A stretch of 64,000 nucleotides of DNA from Nostoc sp. FACHB-152 (lineage in GTDB: Bacteria > Cyanobacteriota > Cyanobacteriia > Cyanobacteriales > Nostocaceae): assembly GCF_014697475.1 (NCBI RefSeq), contig NZ_JACJRV010000024.1, forward strand, positions 1-64,000. Reading direction: 5' to 3'. Below, in pieces: positions 47,075 through 56,526 of the stretch. Every line of letters starts with the position of its first letter. Position 1 is the first letter of the stretch. A program made the translations under genes and the position numbers. The notes below the pieces were generated by a model that saw only the letters and a program-made list of their open reading frames with translations, searched no databases and was not told the origin of the DNA.

Positions 47075-47114
47075 CACTTGAATTAATGTTTTTATAACTA
47101 TGAATCTGTATAAC

Positions 47115-47640
47115 TCAAGTTTGTACACTAAAGTCTTCTGGGTCTACTTCCCAATTGACCCAGCGAATAGCCTCTCTTGCTGATAGCATATTAGGTGGAA
47201 CTCGCAATATATGAATATATCCTGTGCTGGGACAGACCATTTTTAATAAACAAATCGGTTCAATATCAACTTGATTATCGATTTCTAATAAAGTATATTC
47301 TCGCCAAGTATCTAATTCCACAGCTTGTAATTCACGAGCAATTTTCTCGTAACCAATACTTTGAATTAATACTCGCCTTAATTCTGCATTAACTTCAGCT
47401 AAAAGCCATTGCGCTTGCCACTGGCTTGGGTGTAATTGACCGTACTTTTCTGGTAATCTTACTCCGTGATAAGCATAAATATTAAATCCTTCGTAAGCTA
47501 TTGCTGGTTCACCTTCGTCATGTAATCTGCCTTGTGTATCTAGACGAATTGCTGAAGGTTTAGGAGTGGCTACTGCAATATCTCGAAAAGCCCACCAAAA
47601 ACCACAATGCTTGGCAGTATCCCATAAGCCTTTTACTTTT
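47115..47640 (-). pseudogene. 5'-truncated DUF6745-like protein remnant
   Basis: The C-terminal ~170 residues resemble DUF6745 proteins: WDTAKHCGFWWAFRD, GEPAIAYEGFNIYAYHGVRL, a VNAELRRVLIQSIGYEKIA segment and a REAIRWVN end. The N-terminal ~30 residues of the open frame (up to 47726) are just the vapC fragment read out of frame. Intact homologues are distinctly longer. No ribosome site fits the first codon, so this is a remnant fused behind the vapC 5' end. Confidence 0.65.
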
Positions 47641-47670
47641 GAATTGCTGTAATAATAAAATATATGGTGA

Positions 47671-47736
47671 GTGATTAACTTGGCTATTGCGTCTAAGAGC
47701 CAAAGACCAGACTGACGTATCAACAATGACTTTCAT
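47671..47736 (-). pseudogene. vapC: vapC toxin fragment (PIN domain N-terminus)
   Basis: The minus strand from ATG 47736 reads MKVIVDTSVWSLALRRN, the classic VapC PIN-domain start with its first catalytic Asp (VDTSVW). It overlaps the vapB stop by ATGA, as in intact vapBC operons. After about 22 residues the family match ends, and the frame continues out of phase through the DUF6745 remnant to a stop at 47560. The remaining acidic residues of the nuclease are gone, so no toxin activity is expected. Confidence 0.75.
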
Positions 47737-47951
47737 CGTATCTGGCGTTGTTGTTTGTAATCATAATCATCGCAGTATTCAATCGTTCCGAATAGCTCTA
47801 TTATTTTAAGTTGCTTTCGGTGCTGCACATACTCTCTTAATGCTTGTTCAACAACTGCATTAGCAGCATTAACTGCATTTTTAGTATGATGTACGCTTAA
47901 TTCTAGAGCTTCTTGAACTAAATTTTCGTCGATTTCTACATTAATAGTCAT
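47733..47951 (-). CDS. vapB: VapB-family antitoxin (orphaned)
   Basis: A 72-residue type II antitoxin with an N-terminal ribbon-helix-helix-like segment (MTINVEIDENLVQEAL) followed by NAANAVVEQALREYVQHRK and an acidic/aromatic C-terminus (FGTIEYCDDYDY) that would wrap the toxin. Normally VapB neutralises the VapC RNase and represses the operon. ATG 47951 is preferred over TTG 47969. The stop overlaps the start of a truncated vapC (ATGA), so the antitoxin is intact while its toxin is not. Confidence 0.83.
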   Translation of the reverse strand: MTINVEIDENLVQEALELSVHHTKNAVNAANAVVEQALREYVQHRKQLKIIELFGTIEYCDDYDYKQQRQIR

Positions 47952-48015
47952 GTGAATATTATTGCACAAATATTTGCAACAAAAATAAATGCTCTGTGTT
48001 TAACTTACCAATTAT

Positions 48016-49401
48016 TTAAGCCAAGTGCATAAACACAAGTTTGAGCAATTCGGCGCGGGTAAATGGTTTAGTTAAATAACCAGATGCGCCTACTAATCTG
48101 GCTTTTACTTTATCAACAATTCCCTTATTACCTGTGACAAAAATAATTGGGGTATTTTTGAACATAGAGTTATTGCGGATGATTTTACATAATTCATAGC
48201 CATCAATACCTGCCATGTTGAGGTCTAGCAAGATTAAGTCTGGTTTATGTCTAATAATTGACATGATAGCTTTTAGCGGGTCATCGATAGTGACTACAGA
48301 GAAGTTTTCGCTTTCTAAGAATCGGCTAATTTCTTTGAGAATTGTGGGACTATCATCAACAGAAACGATTTTATAGGTCTTTTTGGCGTTGACGGTAGTA
48401 GTCGTTACTCTTTCGGGCGCAGCTTTTGTGGTATTTGGTATTGTTAATTCTGAAAGATTTGGTCTTGATGGTGCAGATATTTTTGGCGATCGCACCACAA
48501 GTGTAAAATCTTTGGCAGGATTATCTGTGTAAGTTTGAGCGTTACTGGGTTCTACTACCGTGTCAATTAGCTGTCGATTTAGTAATGCTGTTGTATACCG
48601 ATAAAATGGTGAGGCGGCTGGTAAATAGTTGGGTAACTGATCAAATGGGGGATCTGGTTCATGCATAATTACCCCACCTTGAACAATATGAGGGTACAAA
48701 TTTTGTGCTAGTTGAATTTCATCTTGATTCATAATTACAGCCAGATGACGCAAACTAAAACCCTTCATCCAATGAGTTAATTCTGGCGGTAATTCTGGTA
48801 AATTCTTGTTGTTGAGTTTACTGTTAATTAACAGGTATGGACGCTGATTAGGAGATGAAATTTGGGGAGCGAAAGACTGCCAACTCTGCAATCTAATTTG
48901 GCAATATTCTAAAGTCTTTTCTACATCCAGCCGACAAATTTTTGTCACTGTCTGCTGTGGATCACTTAATGTATAACTACCTGTTTTAATTAACAAAAAC
49001 GATTCAATCACTTCTTTAACTAGTTCTTGAATCAGGAGTGTTGCTTGTGCTGTATCTAAATGTCCTTCCTTTACTAGCCATTTAATAGCTTGATAATCAG
49101 CCGGTTGACTCGATAAGTTGCTATCATCTGCAACAAACTGATTTGACAACTCATGCTCAAACATCATCCGTAATTGTACACGGGTTTCATTACTCACTTG
49201 GTTGAGGCGACGCAAATGGCGTTCCAGTCTATCAAAAGGTTCCACTGAGTGAGTGGCGTAGGTTATCGTTCCCTGTTCTAGATAAATCGACCAGGTAACT
49301 AAGTTACTAAAGCCCTGTAAACAAGTAGTATCAGTACAATTAGATAACTGTCTTAATAAACTGTGGGGTTGTAAAACTGCGAATCTGCCAAGATAATTCA
49401 T
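48016..49401 (-). CDS. PatA-family response regulator (PATAN-REC)
   Basis: A 461-residue regulator. An N-terminal PATAN/DUF4388-type region (~1-235, LVTWSIYLEQGTITYATHS, LLIKTGSYTLSD, PHIVQGGVI) is followed by a flexible Thr/Pro-rich linker (~285-340) and a C-terminal REC domain (~342-461) with DDSPTILKEI, phospho-acceptor Asp in LILLDLNMAGIDGYE and LTKPFTRAELL. PatA itself sets heterocyst spacing in Anabaena; PATAN relatives control phototaxis and development. Which paralogue this is cannot be decided by eye. No che- or pix-type genes adjoin it. Confidence 0.87.
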   Translation of the reverse strand: MNYLGRFAVLQPHSLLRQLSNCTDTTCLQGFSNLVTWSIYLEQGTITYATHSVEPFDRLERHLRRLNQVSNETRVQLRMMFEHELSNQFVADDSNLSSQPADYQAIKWLVKEGHLDTAQATLLIQELVKEVIESFLLIKTGSYTLSDPQQTVTKICRLDVEKTLEYCQIRLQSWQSFAPQISSPNQRPYLLINSKLNNKNLPELPPELTHWMKGFSLRHLAVIMNQDEIQLAQNLYPHIVQGGVIMHEPDPPFDQLPNYLPAASPFYRYTTALLNRQLIDTVVEPSNAQTYTDNPAKDFTLVVRSPKISAPSRPNLSELTIPNTTKAAPERVTTTTVNAKKTYKIVSVDDSPTILKEISRFLESENFSVVTIDDPLKAIMSIIRHKPDLILLDLNMAGIDGYELCKIIRNNSMFKNTPIIFVTGNKGIVDKVKARLVGASGYLTKPFTRAELLKLVFMHLA

Positions 49402-50075
49402 CTCTGTTTTATAAAATTAAATAGAATTTATATAAATTTGGCTGCTCACCTATGTTGTACTTTATTTAGTTTTAATATGTCTCTACAAAAATTATTCTTT
49501 AATCAGAAAATATAAATATATATTAAGAGCTATGAAATTTACAGCCCAATCAGCATATATAAGCAAAATTTTGGACGAAAGAGATCAAAAGCTAAAGAGA
49601 TCATCACTAACTCAGTTTTGGCTTCCTCCCTTTGGCTGACTTTTTATCAAAATGATAATTTTGCTTTCACGACTCAGCAATAATACAGAGTAACTGCTGG
49701 GATTACTTAGAGCCTAGATGAATGATAAATTATAGTTTGAATGAAAAAAGATAAATTCTACATGAAATCTTTAAACTATTACGTAGGAAAGTTTATGCAT
49801 TTATTATATTCTAAATTTGCTCTACATAAATCTTCGTGGTTTTACTGATGCCAGTAATAGCGACCCTTGGTAAATTCATATTTTTTAAACCTAAACTTGA
49901 TGAAAATTTCATTAAATATGTCAATAAAATAGTGAAAATTAGCTATTTAATAGTGAATAAAAATTAAGTTACTATCAACAAAGATTTACTTATTGCCTCT
50001 AGGCTCCGGAAACTCAAATATATACTTTGAAAAAAGGAAAATAAAGCGTTGGACTATAACATAACAAAAAAAGTT
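49402..50075. other. Long AT-rich divergent intergenic region
   Basis: This separates the PATAN-REC gene from the vWA/PP2C/kinase triad and must contain both promoters. It is very AT-rich, with no credible frame and no heptamer array. No specific operator could be identified. Confidence 0.4.
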
Positions 50076-50750
50076 ATGCAAGATACATTAAGACTAGATG
50101 AAGTAGTTGAATTTGCGGAGAATCCAGAACCTCGGTGTCCTTGCGTGTTATTGCTGGACACATCTGGGTCAATGCAAGGTGAACCTATAGAAGCTTTAAA
50201 CCAGGGCTTACTCAGCTTAAAAGATGAATTAGTAAAAAATTCTTTAGCATCGCGGCGAGTAGAGGTAGCAATAGTTACATTTGATAGCCAAGTCAATGTA
50301 GTACAAGACTTTGTGACTGCGGATCAATTTAATCCACCCATCCTGACAGCCCAAGGACTAACAACTATGGGGGCAGGAATTCATAAAGCTTTAGATATGG
50401 TGCAAGAGCGTAAATCCTTGTACCGGACAAATGGAATTGCCTATTACCGCCCTTGGATATTTATGATTACCGACGGCGAACCTCAAGGTGAACAAGATCA
50501 GATAGTAGAGCAAGCCGCACAGCGTCTACAAGGAGATGAAGCCAGTAAACGCGTAGCTTTTTTCTCAGTTGGTGTAGAAAACGCTAACATGACGAGGCTC
50601 AATCAATTAGCTGTGCGGACTCCGCTCAAACTTAAAGGATTGAACTTTGTCGAAATGTTTGTGTGGCTATCGGCGAGTATGGCAGCCGTTTCTCACTCAA
50701 AAGTAGATGAACAAGTAGCACTACCGCCTATTGGTTGGGGATCGGTTTAA
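50076..50750 (+). CDS. TerY-type von Willebrand factor A protein
   Basis: A 224-residue single vWA domain protein. The metal-ion-dependent adhesion site is complete: D28-T-S-G-S-M, a Thr in GLTTMGAG and ITDGEPQGE. This is the TerY type, which in predicted TerY-P triads accompanies a PP2C phosphatase and a protein kinase, exactly the next two genes. It probably serves as a metal-dependent scaffold or substrate. ATG 50076 is preferred over TTG 50049; no strong ribosome site is visible for either. Confidence 0.87.
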   Translation: MQDTLRLDEVVEFAENPEPRCPCVLLLDTSGSMQGEPIEALNQGLLSLKDELVKNSLASRRVEVAIVTFDSQVNVVQDFVTADQFNPPILTAQGLTTMGAGIHKALDMVQERKSLYRTNGIAYYRPWIFMITDGEPQGEQDQIVEQAAQRLQGDEASKRVAFFSVGVENANMTRLNQLAVRTPLKLKGLNFVEMFVWLSASMAAVSHSKVDEQVALPPIGWGSV

Positions 50751-50893
50751 TTGCGATCGCAGCATCATACTTATAGCAGTTGCTGGATAAATTAGGACAA
50801 GGCTTAATCTTTAAACAAGAACGCTAAACGGCTTCAAGCCTGTCACCTGTACCCTGTTTCCTGCTATACACAGCTAGCCCAGACAAAAAATCA

Positions 50894-51676
50894 ATGAACA
50901 CAACAAGACAAATTTCTCATTGGCGGGTAGTCGCCGCATCTGTATGTGGTACAAGCCACATCAGAACCAAGCAGCTGTGTCAGGATGCTCACAACTGGCA
51001 GCTACTGCCAGACAATGTTTTAATTAGTGCAGCTGCCGATGGTGCAGGTTCTGCCAGTCAAGGCAAAATTGGTGCAATGGTAGCCACAGAAGCAGCTGTA
51101 GAACATTTATCCATTAAACAAGTCACCCGCTCCTCCCTAGAAGATGATGGAGTCGTGCAATCGTTATTAACTGATGCTTTGCTAGCGGCCAAAAAAGCAG
51201 TAGAGGCAGAAGCAGCAGCGTGTAACCAACAACCGCAGGATTTGGCAACTACCTTAATAATTACCATCGCTACACCAGACATGGTAGCAGCAGCACAAAT
51301 CGGTGACGGAATGGCAGTCGCAAAAAATCGTCAAGGAAATTTAATTGCGCTAACACTGCCAAATAACGGAGAATATATCAACGAAACTACTTTTTTGACC
51401 TCCTTGGATGCCATAGACACAGCACAAATGAGACTATGGCGTGAAGAAATAGTCAACGTTGGAGTTCTCACCGATGGACTACAAATGCTGGCTTTGAATA
51501 TGGTTGTTGGCGAACCTCACAAACCCTTCTTTTTTCCTTTATTTGATTTTGTCGAAAACGTTGAGGATAAGACATTAGCCAAAGAGCAACTAGTGAGGTT
51601 TTTAGGATCTGAGCGGATTACACAACGTACCGACGATGATTTAACCTTAATTATTGCTGCCTTCAACCACTCATGA
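50894..51676 (+). CDS. PP2C-family Ser/Thr phosphatase of the TerY-P triad
   Basis: A 260-residue PP2C-type metal-dependent phosphatase. Metal ligands are visible as D31 in CQDAHNW and D49-G50 in AAADGAGSA, later an IGDGMAV segment and a C-terminal RTDDDLTLI aspartate pair. It belongs to the short PP2C_2 group linked with TerY and a kinase. Gap to the vWA gene is 143 bases, containing degraded heptamers, and to the kinase 53 bases. It probably reverses phosphorylation by the next gene product. Confidence 0.88.
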   Translation: MNTTRQISHWRVVAASVCGTSHIRTKQLCQDAHNWQLLPDNVLISAAADGAGSASQGKIGAMVATEAAVEHLSIKQVTRSSLEDDGVVQSLLTDALLAAKKAVEAEAAACNQQPQDLATTLIITIATPDMVAAAQIGDGMAVAKNRQGNLIALTLPNNGEYINETTFLTSLDAIDTAQMRLWREEIVNVGVLTDGLQMLALNMVVGEPHKPFFFPLFDFVENVEDKTLAKEQLVRFLGSERITQRTDDDLTLIIAAFNHS

Positions 51677-51729
51677 CCAAGGATTCTGCAAGTTCGGATT
51701 TTTAATTAGCCCCCAACTGTGACTTAATC

Positions 51730-53919
51730 ATGAAGGTACTACGTTGTCTTCCCCAGCCAGAAATAATCAACCTCAGCGTCAGCTTAGGGCGCGGCGGTGA
51801 AGCCTGTATTTACGCAGTTCCATCCGATGGTGATTTAGTGGCCAAGGTTTACCATAAACCCACAGCCACACACATCAAGAAACTGCAAGCAATGCTGGCT
51901 AATCCTCCCGAAAACCCTACAGCTAGCTTGGGGCATATTTCGATCGCTTGGCCACAAGAATTAATCAAGACAGTAGACGGTAGCAACAGCATTGTTGGCT
52001 TTATCATGCCGCGCATTCGCGGGATGCGTCCGATTATTGACTTTTACAACCCCAGAACGCGCCGCCAACACTGCCCATTATTCAGCTACCAATATCTAGT
52101 CCGCACAGCGCGTAACTTAGCAGCCGCTTTTGCCGCTCTGCACAACAGTGGTTATTGCGTGGGAGATGTCAACGAATCTAACATCCTTGTCAGTGACACG
52201 GCACTAGTAAGCTTAGTTGATACTGACTCTTTCCAAGTACCAGATGTCAACCATAACATTGTCTATCGCTGTCCAGTAGGTAAACCAGAGTTTACTCCTC
52301 CAGAACTCCAAAATAAAGTTTTCGCACAACACGACCGCGAAGTTACTCATGACTTGTTTGGCTTGGCAGTCCTGATCTTCCAACTATTAATGGAAGGTAC
52401 ACACCCCTTCTCAGGAATTTTTCAAGGTACTGCCGAACCACCCCCATACGAAGCCCGCATTGCTGCTGGACATTTTACCTACAGTCAACACCGACAAGTC
52501 CCTTACGTCCCAACTCCCATTGCTCCTGCTTGGGAAATGCTGCATCCTAGCTTACAAGATTTGTTTGTGCAGTGCTTTGAAGCCGGACACAGTAATCCTT
52601 ACTTGCGTCCCAGCGCCCAAACTTGGTTATCGACCCTGGCAGAAGTCGAAGATGCTTTAATTACCTGTACTGCTAATCCCCAACATCTCTACAGCAACCA
52701 CCTACACAGTTGCCCTTGGTGCGAACGTTCCCGACGCTTAGGTGGACGCGACCCGTTTCCATCACAGAGGGCAATTGAAAAGAAAGAACATTTGCAACCG
52801 CGCAACATTCCCAAACGACGCTACAACCAACCTGCACGCAGACCACAGCCAGTAATGGCATTTACTCCATCAACAAATTACTGGCAGCAAGGCAACACTC
52901 CTAATTATTATCCGTATAAGCGTCCAAAGGCGAAGGCAGCAAAATTTTACCCCATAGTTTTAGCTTGTCTAGGTTTAGGGATGTTGGGTTATTTGGATGT
53001 GATGGTGAAATTTACCCGTCCGTTTGTCACCCAAAATGCCTATACACAGCAGAGATTGTTGAGCGAACCAACATCTAACAATGAGGCGAAGAGTTTTGCT
53101 GATTACTACAGACAAGGCCATGCTGCTTACCAAATACGTGACTACAAACAGGCAGCAGAAAACTTTAGCAAAGCCATTCAAGAAGAACCAAACTTCGCTA
53201 AATCATATATTAACCGAGGCAATGCGCGTTATAACTTGAAAGACTACGAAGGCGCATTAACAGACTATTCCAAAGCTTTGGATATCAATCCCCAAGAAGT
53301 CAAAGCTTTAGTTAATCGTGGCAACGCCCGCTATATGCTAGCTGAGTATAGCAACGATCCAGATCGAGAATATAACCTGGCGATCGCAGATTTTAATCAT
53401 GCCCTCAAAATCAACATCAAAGAAGCCGAAGCTTATATCCGTAGAGGTATTGTCATAGCTCAAGTTGCCAAGTATAGCGGGGAATCTATCAAAGATTTCA
53501 AACGAGCGCTGGGCGATTTTACCGAAGCCATTAAACTGAATGCATCTAAAGCCGAAGCTTATTTCCAACGCGGTTCAGTTTACTACCAAATGGCGCAATA
53601 TAGCCCCAACTATAATGAACAATACCAACTAGCACTGGCCGACTTTGATCAAGCATTACAACTAAACACAAAACTGGCGAAAGTCTATCTCAAACGCGGT
53701 ATGGTGCGCTATGAAATGTCACAATACGGTGGTAAACAATCTGAGGAAAATAGTCAGAAAGCCCTTGACGATTTGCAGCTGGCTGCCAAATTGGCACTAG
53801 AACAAGAAGATACAGATAACTATCAGCAAGCACTGAGCAGTATGTGTGTCATCACCGAAAGCAAATGTAATACCCTATTACAAAGCTCCAGTATGTGGGG
53901 ATATACGGGTACAAATTAG
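51730..53919 (+). CDS. Atypical Ser/Thr kinase with zinc-finger, TM and TPR domains
   Basis: 729 residues. A kinase domain (~1-310) has a SLGRGGEACIYAV loop, K39, a catalytic loop GDVNESN (D146, N151; the usual HRD is GD) and DTD at D164 in place of DFG. Then a Cys/His pair cluster ending CPWCERSRR (zinc-ribbon-like, ~320-340), a basic/Pro-rich linker, one transmembrane helix (~400-420) and five or six TPR units (~455-700, SYINRGNARYNLKDYEGAL). This is the kinase of a TerY-P triad, here tethered to the membrane with TPRs on the far side or as a second cytosolic part. Catalytic residues are retained, so activity is likely. Substrates are unknown. Confidence 0.87.
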   Translation: MKVLRCLPQPEIINLSVSLGRGGEACIYAVPSDGDLVAKVYHKPTATHIKKLQAMLANPPENPTASLGHISIAWPQELIKTVDGSNSIVGFIMPRIRGMRPIIDFYNPRTRRQHCPLFSYQYLVRTARNLAAAFAALHNSGYCVGDVNESNILVSDTALVSLVDTDSFQVPDVNHNIVYRCPVGKPEFTPPELQNKVFAQHDREVTHDLFGLAVLIFQLLMEGTHPFSGIFQGTAEPPPYEARIAAGHFTYSQHRQVPYVPTPIAPAWEMLHPSLQDLFVQCFEAGHSNPYLRPSAQTWLSTLAEVEDALITCTANPQHLYSNHLHSCPWCERSRRLGGRDPFPSQRAIEKKEHLQPRNIPKRRYNQPARRPQPVMAFTPSTNYWQQGNTPNYYPYKRPKAKAAKFYPIVLACLGLGMLGYLDVMVKFTRPFVTQNAYTQQRLLSEPTSNNEAKSFADYYRQGHAAYQIRDYKQAAENFSKAIQEEPNFAKSYINRGNARYNLKDYEGALTDYSKALDINPQEVKALVNRGNARYMLAEYSNDPDREYNLAIADFNHALKINIKEAEAYIRRGIVIAQVAKYSGESIKDFKRALGDFTEAIKLNASKAEAYFQRGSVYYQMAQYSPNYNEQYQLALADFDQALQLNTKLAKVYLKRGMVRYEMSQYGGKQSEENSQKALDDLQLAAKLALEQEDTDNYQQALSSMCVITESKCNTLLQSSSMWGYTGTN

Positions 53920-54050
53920 GGAATAGGCAATAGGCAATAGGGAAAATTCCATAATTAAAATAGTGGGATTTGGATAACGATGTATTTTTGATAAGCATGA
54001 GTGTCTTGTAGATGCACAGCAGCTTATCGAAGAGTAAAATGTTTTTACTT

Positions 54051-54173
54051 CTGATAATAAATACTATTGCCTGAATTCCCAATTCAATGAGTAAAACAAT
54101 ACACCTGATAGTAAATACTATTGCCTATTCCCTATTGCCTAAATTTCCAATTAAATGAGTAAAACAATACAAG
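54051..54173. repeat. Tandem duplication with heptamer expansion
   Basis: Two adjacent copies: 54051-54104 (starts CTGATAATAAATACTATTGC) and 54105-54173 (starts CTGATAGTAAATACTATTGC), both ending in ATGAGTAAAACAATACA. The second is longer by an ATTCCCTATTGCCT insert, exactly two heptamers. More heptamers lie at 53920-53942, just after the kinase stop. Confidence 0.75.
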
Positions 54174-54204
54174 GGTTAGGTAAAACTAACCCTTGTATTG
54201 TTTT
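54161..54204 (+). terminator. Strong hairpin terminator after the triad
   Basis: A perfect 19-bp stem: AAAACAATACAAGGGTTAG with CTAACCCTTGTATTGTTTT around a GTAAAA loop, ending in a T tract. It lies about 240 bases after the kinase stop and before the polysaccharide cluster. The left arm overlaps the tandem duplication at 54051. Confidence 0.85.
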
Positions 54205-54434
54205 AATAAATTATATTTGTAGAAATCCCAAAATTATCCTGATATACATATTCATAAGTCTTTAACACATAAAAGTTCTTTATTTACTTTTCCTTCATAA
54301 AATTGCCAAGAATTATAGTTAGATTATGTACGGAGAAAAACAGAAAGAAATTAGTTTTTCGTAAACCAAGTGCATCCTCTTCATTTCGATTAATTCAAAA
54401 TATTAACTTCCTTACGAATCTCCGAGGTAATTGT

Positions 54435-55208
54435 ATGAAAGCGGTGATTTTGGCTGGAGGGCTTGGTACACGCCTCAGTGAAGAAACCAGTATCAGACCC
54501 AAGCCGATGGTTGAGATTGGTGGTAAGCCAATTCTTTGGCATATCATGAAAACTTATTCTGCTCACGGTATTAATGATTTCATCATTTGCTGTGGTTACA
54601 AAGGTTACGTTATTAAGGAGTATTTTGCTAACTACTTCTTACATATGTCAGATGTAACTTTTGATATGCGTTTTAATCAGATGAATGTGCATTCTGGTTA
54701 TGCCGAACCTTGGCGTGTCACCCTAGTGAATACAGGCGACAGCACCATGACAGGTGGACGCTTAAAGCGAGTTGGTGAACACGTAGGCAATGAAACTTTT
54801 TGCTTCACTTATGGTGACGGTGTAAGTAATATAAACATCACCGAGTTAATTAAATTCCATAAAGAACAAAAAACATTAGCTACACTCACAGCAGTACAAC
54901 CAGCAGGACGTTTTGGTGCTATTTCTTTAGAACAAGACCAAACTAAAATTACCAGCTTCCGCGAAAAACGTGATGGTGATGGTGCTTGGGTAAATGGTGG
55001 TTATTTCGTTTTAGAACCAGAAGTAATTGATTTAATTGCGGATGACTCCACCGTTTGGGAGAAAGAACCATTAGAAAAGCTAGCTGATATGGAACAACTT
55101 TCAGCTTTTAAACACGATGGTTTTTGGCAACCAATGGATACCTTACGCGATAAAAATTATCTAGACGAGCTATGGCAGACTAGTAAAGCTCCCTGGCAAG
55201 TTTGGTAA
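54435..55208 (+). CDS. rfbF: Glucose-1-phosphate cytidylyltransferase
   Basis: A 257-residue nucleotidyltransferase making CDP-glucose from glucose-1-phosphate and CTP. Signature MKAVILAGGLGTRLSEET at the start, RPKPMVEIGGKPI, a TYGDGVSNI site and VNGGYFVLEPEVID. ATG 54435 with GAGG 7 bases upstream is certain; the longer frame to 54303 adds unrelated residues. It opens the nine-gene polysaccharide run. The usual partner CDP-glucose 4,6-dehydratase is not in the window, so the CDP-sugar route must be completed elsewhere or be unusual. Confidence 0.94.
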   Translation: MKAVILAGGLGTRLSEETSIRPKPMVEIGGKPILWHIMKTYSAHGINDFIICCGYKGYVIKEYFANYFLHMSDVTFDMRFNQMNVHSGYAEPWRVTLVNTGDSTMTGGRLKRVGEHVGNETFCFTYGDGVSNINITELIKFHKEQKTLATLTAVQPAGRFGAISLEQDQTKITSFREKRDGDGAWVNGGYFVLEPEVIDLIADDSTVWEKEPLEKLADMEQLSAFKHDGFWQPMDTLRDKNYLDELWQTSKAPWQVW

Positions 55209-55308
55209 AGAAAGGGAATGGAGATTAGGGAGAGTTAAACAAATAACTCTTAACCATTGACCCTTGACCATTGACTTATTAACAATCATTTCAAGTGCAA
55301 TAATACCA

Positions 55309-56526
55309 ATGTACGATTTTGCTATTGTCGGCGGTGGAATAGTTGGATTATCTACAGCGATGGCCTTGGGTAAACGCTATCCGCAAGCACGCATTTTAGT
55401 ATTAGAAAAAGAAAGCAACTGGGCATTTCACCAAACTGGCAATAATAGCGGTGTGATTCACTCCGGTGTTTATTACAAACCAGGGAGTTTTAAAGCCAAA
55501 TTCTGCCGTGATGGTAGTCGCTCAATGGTAGATTTCTGCCAGGAGCATGGGATTGACCATGAAGTATGTGGTAAGGTAATTGTTGCTACAGATGCACAAG
55601 AACTACCACGCTTAGAAAATCTCTACAAGCGCGGTGTAGAAAATGGCATAAAAGTTAAACGAATTAGCCCAGAAGAAGTTAAAGAAATTGAACCTCATGT
55701 CAGATGTGTAGGTGGCATTAGGGTATTTTCAACTGGTATTGTTAGTTACAAACAAGTTTGTATAAAATATGCCCAATTAATTCAACAGCAAGGCGGAGAT
55801 TTACGCTTAAATACTAAGGTATTGAAAATCTCGGCAAGTGGGAAAAATCAGGTACTAGAAACAAATCAAGGCAACTTTGAAACCAAATTTGTGATCAATT
55901 GTGCCGGATTGCATAGCGATCGCGTTGCTAGATTAGGAGGAGTAGAACCCAAAGCTAAAATCGTACCCTTCCGGGGCGAATATTACGAACTCACCCCAGA
56001 AAAACGCTATTTAGTCAAAACCCTGATTTATCCAGTGCCTAATCCTGATTTTCCCTTCTTGGGTGTTCACTTTACCAAAATGATTGATGGTACAGTCCAC
56101 GCCGGGCCTAACGCAGTTCTCAGCCTCAAGCGAGAAGGTTACAAAAAAACCGACTTCGACTTGAAGGATTTTGCAGAAGTCATGACTTATCCTGGTTTCT
56201 GGAAACTAGCAGCCAAACACGCTGATGAAGGTATTCAAGAAATCATTCGTTCTTTTAGCAAAGCAGCGTTTGTCAGAAGTCTGCAAAAACTCATCCCCGA
56301 AGTCAAATCAGAGGATTTAGTTCCTACTCATGCAGGAGTTCGCGCCCAAGCTTTAATGGATGACGGTAAACTTGTAGATGACTTTTTGATCATTCCTGGT
56401 CAAAACTCCATCCATGTCTGCAATGCCCCCTCACCAGCCGCCACATCTTCTTTAGAAATTGGCAAAGCGATAGTTGCACAAATTGCCCAGCACTCAGATA
56501 TGCCAGCAGCCGTCACTGTATATTAA
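55309..56526 (+). CDS. lhgO: LhgO-type FAD-dependent oxidoreductase
   Basis: A 405-residue DAO-family flavoprotein close to L-2-hydroxyglutarate oxidase: FAD dinucleotide motif FAIVGGGIVGLSTAMALG at the start, NNSGVIHSGVYYKPGS, NCAGLHSD, HFTKMIDGTVHAGPNAVL and a C-terminal GVRAQALMDDGKLVDDF. LhgO oxidises L-2-hydroxyglutarate to 2-oxoglutarate. In this cluster it could instead act on a sugar intermediate or recycle 2-oxoglutarate chemistry for the two dioxygenases; that is inference. ATG 55309 is preferred over TTG 55264. Confidence 0.85.
   Translation: MYDFAIVGGGIVGLSTAMALGKRYPQARILVLEKESNWAFHQTGNNSGVIHSGVYYKPGSFKAKFCRDGSRSMVDFCQEHGIDHEVCGKVIVATDAQELPRLENLYKRGVENGIKVKRISPEEVKEIEPHVRCVGGIRVFSTGIVSYKQVCIKYAQLIQQQGGDLRLNTKVLKISASGKNQVLETNQGNFETKFVINCAGLHSDRVARLGGVEPKAKIVPFRGEYYELTPEKRYLVKTLIYPVPNPDFPFLGVHFTKMIDGTVHAGPNAVLSLKREGYKKTDFDLKDFAEVMTYPGFWKLAAKHADEGIQEIIRSFSKAAFVRSLQKLIPEVKSEDLVPTHAGVRAQALMDDGKLVDDFLIIPGQNSIHVCNAPSPAATSSLEIGKAIVAQIAQHSDMPAAVTVY

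Noticed and set aside
53920-54150. CRISPR-like appearance of short repeats
   Set aside because: Units are 7-bp heptamers without spacers; there is no array of direct repeats with unique spacers and no cas genes.
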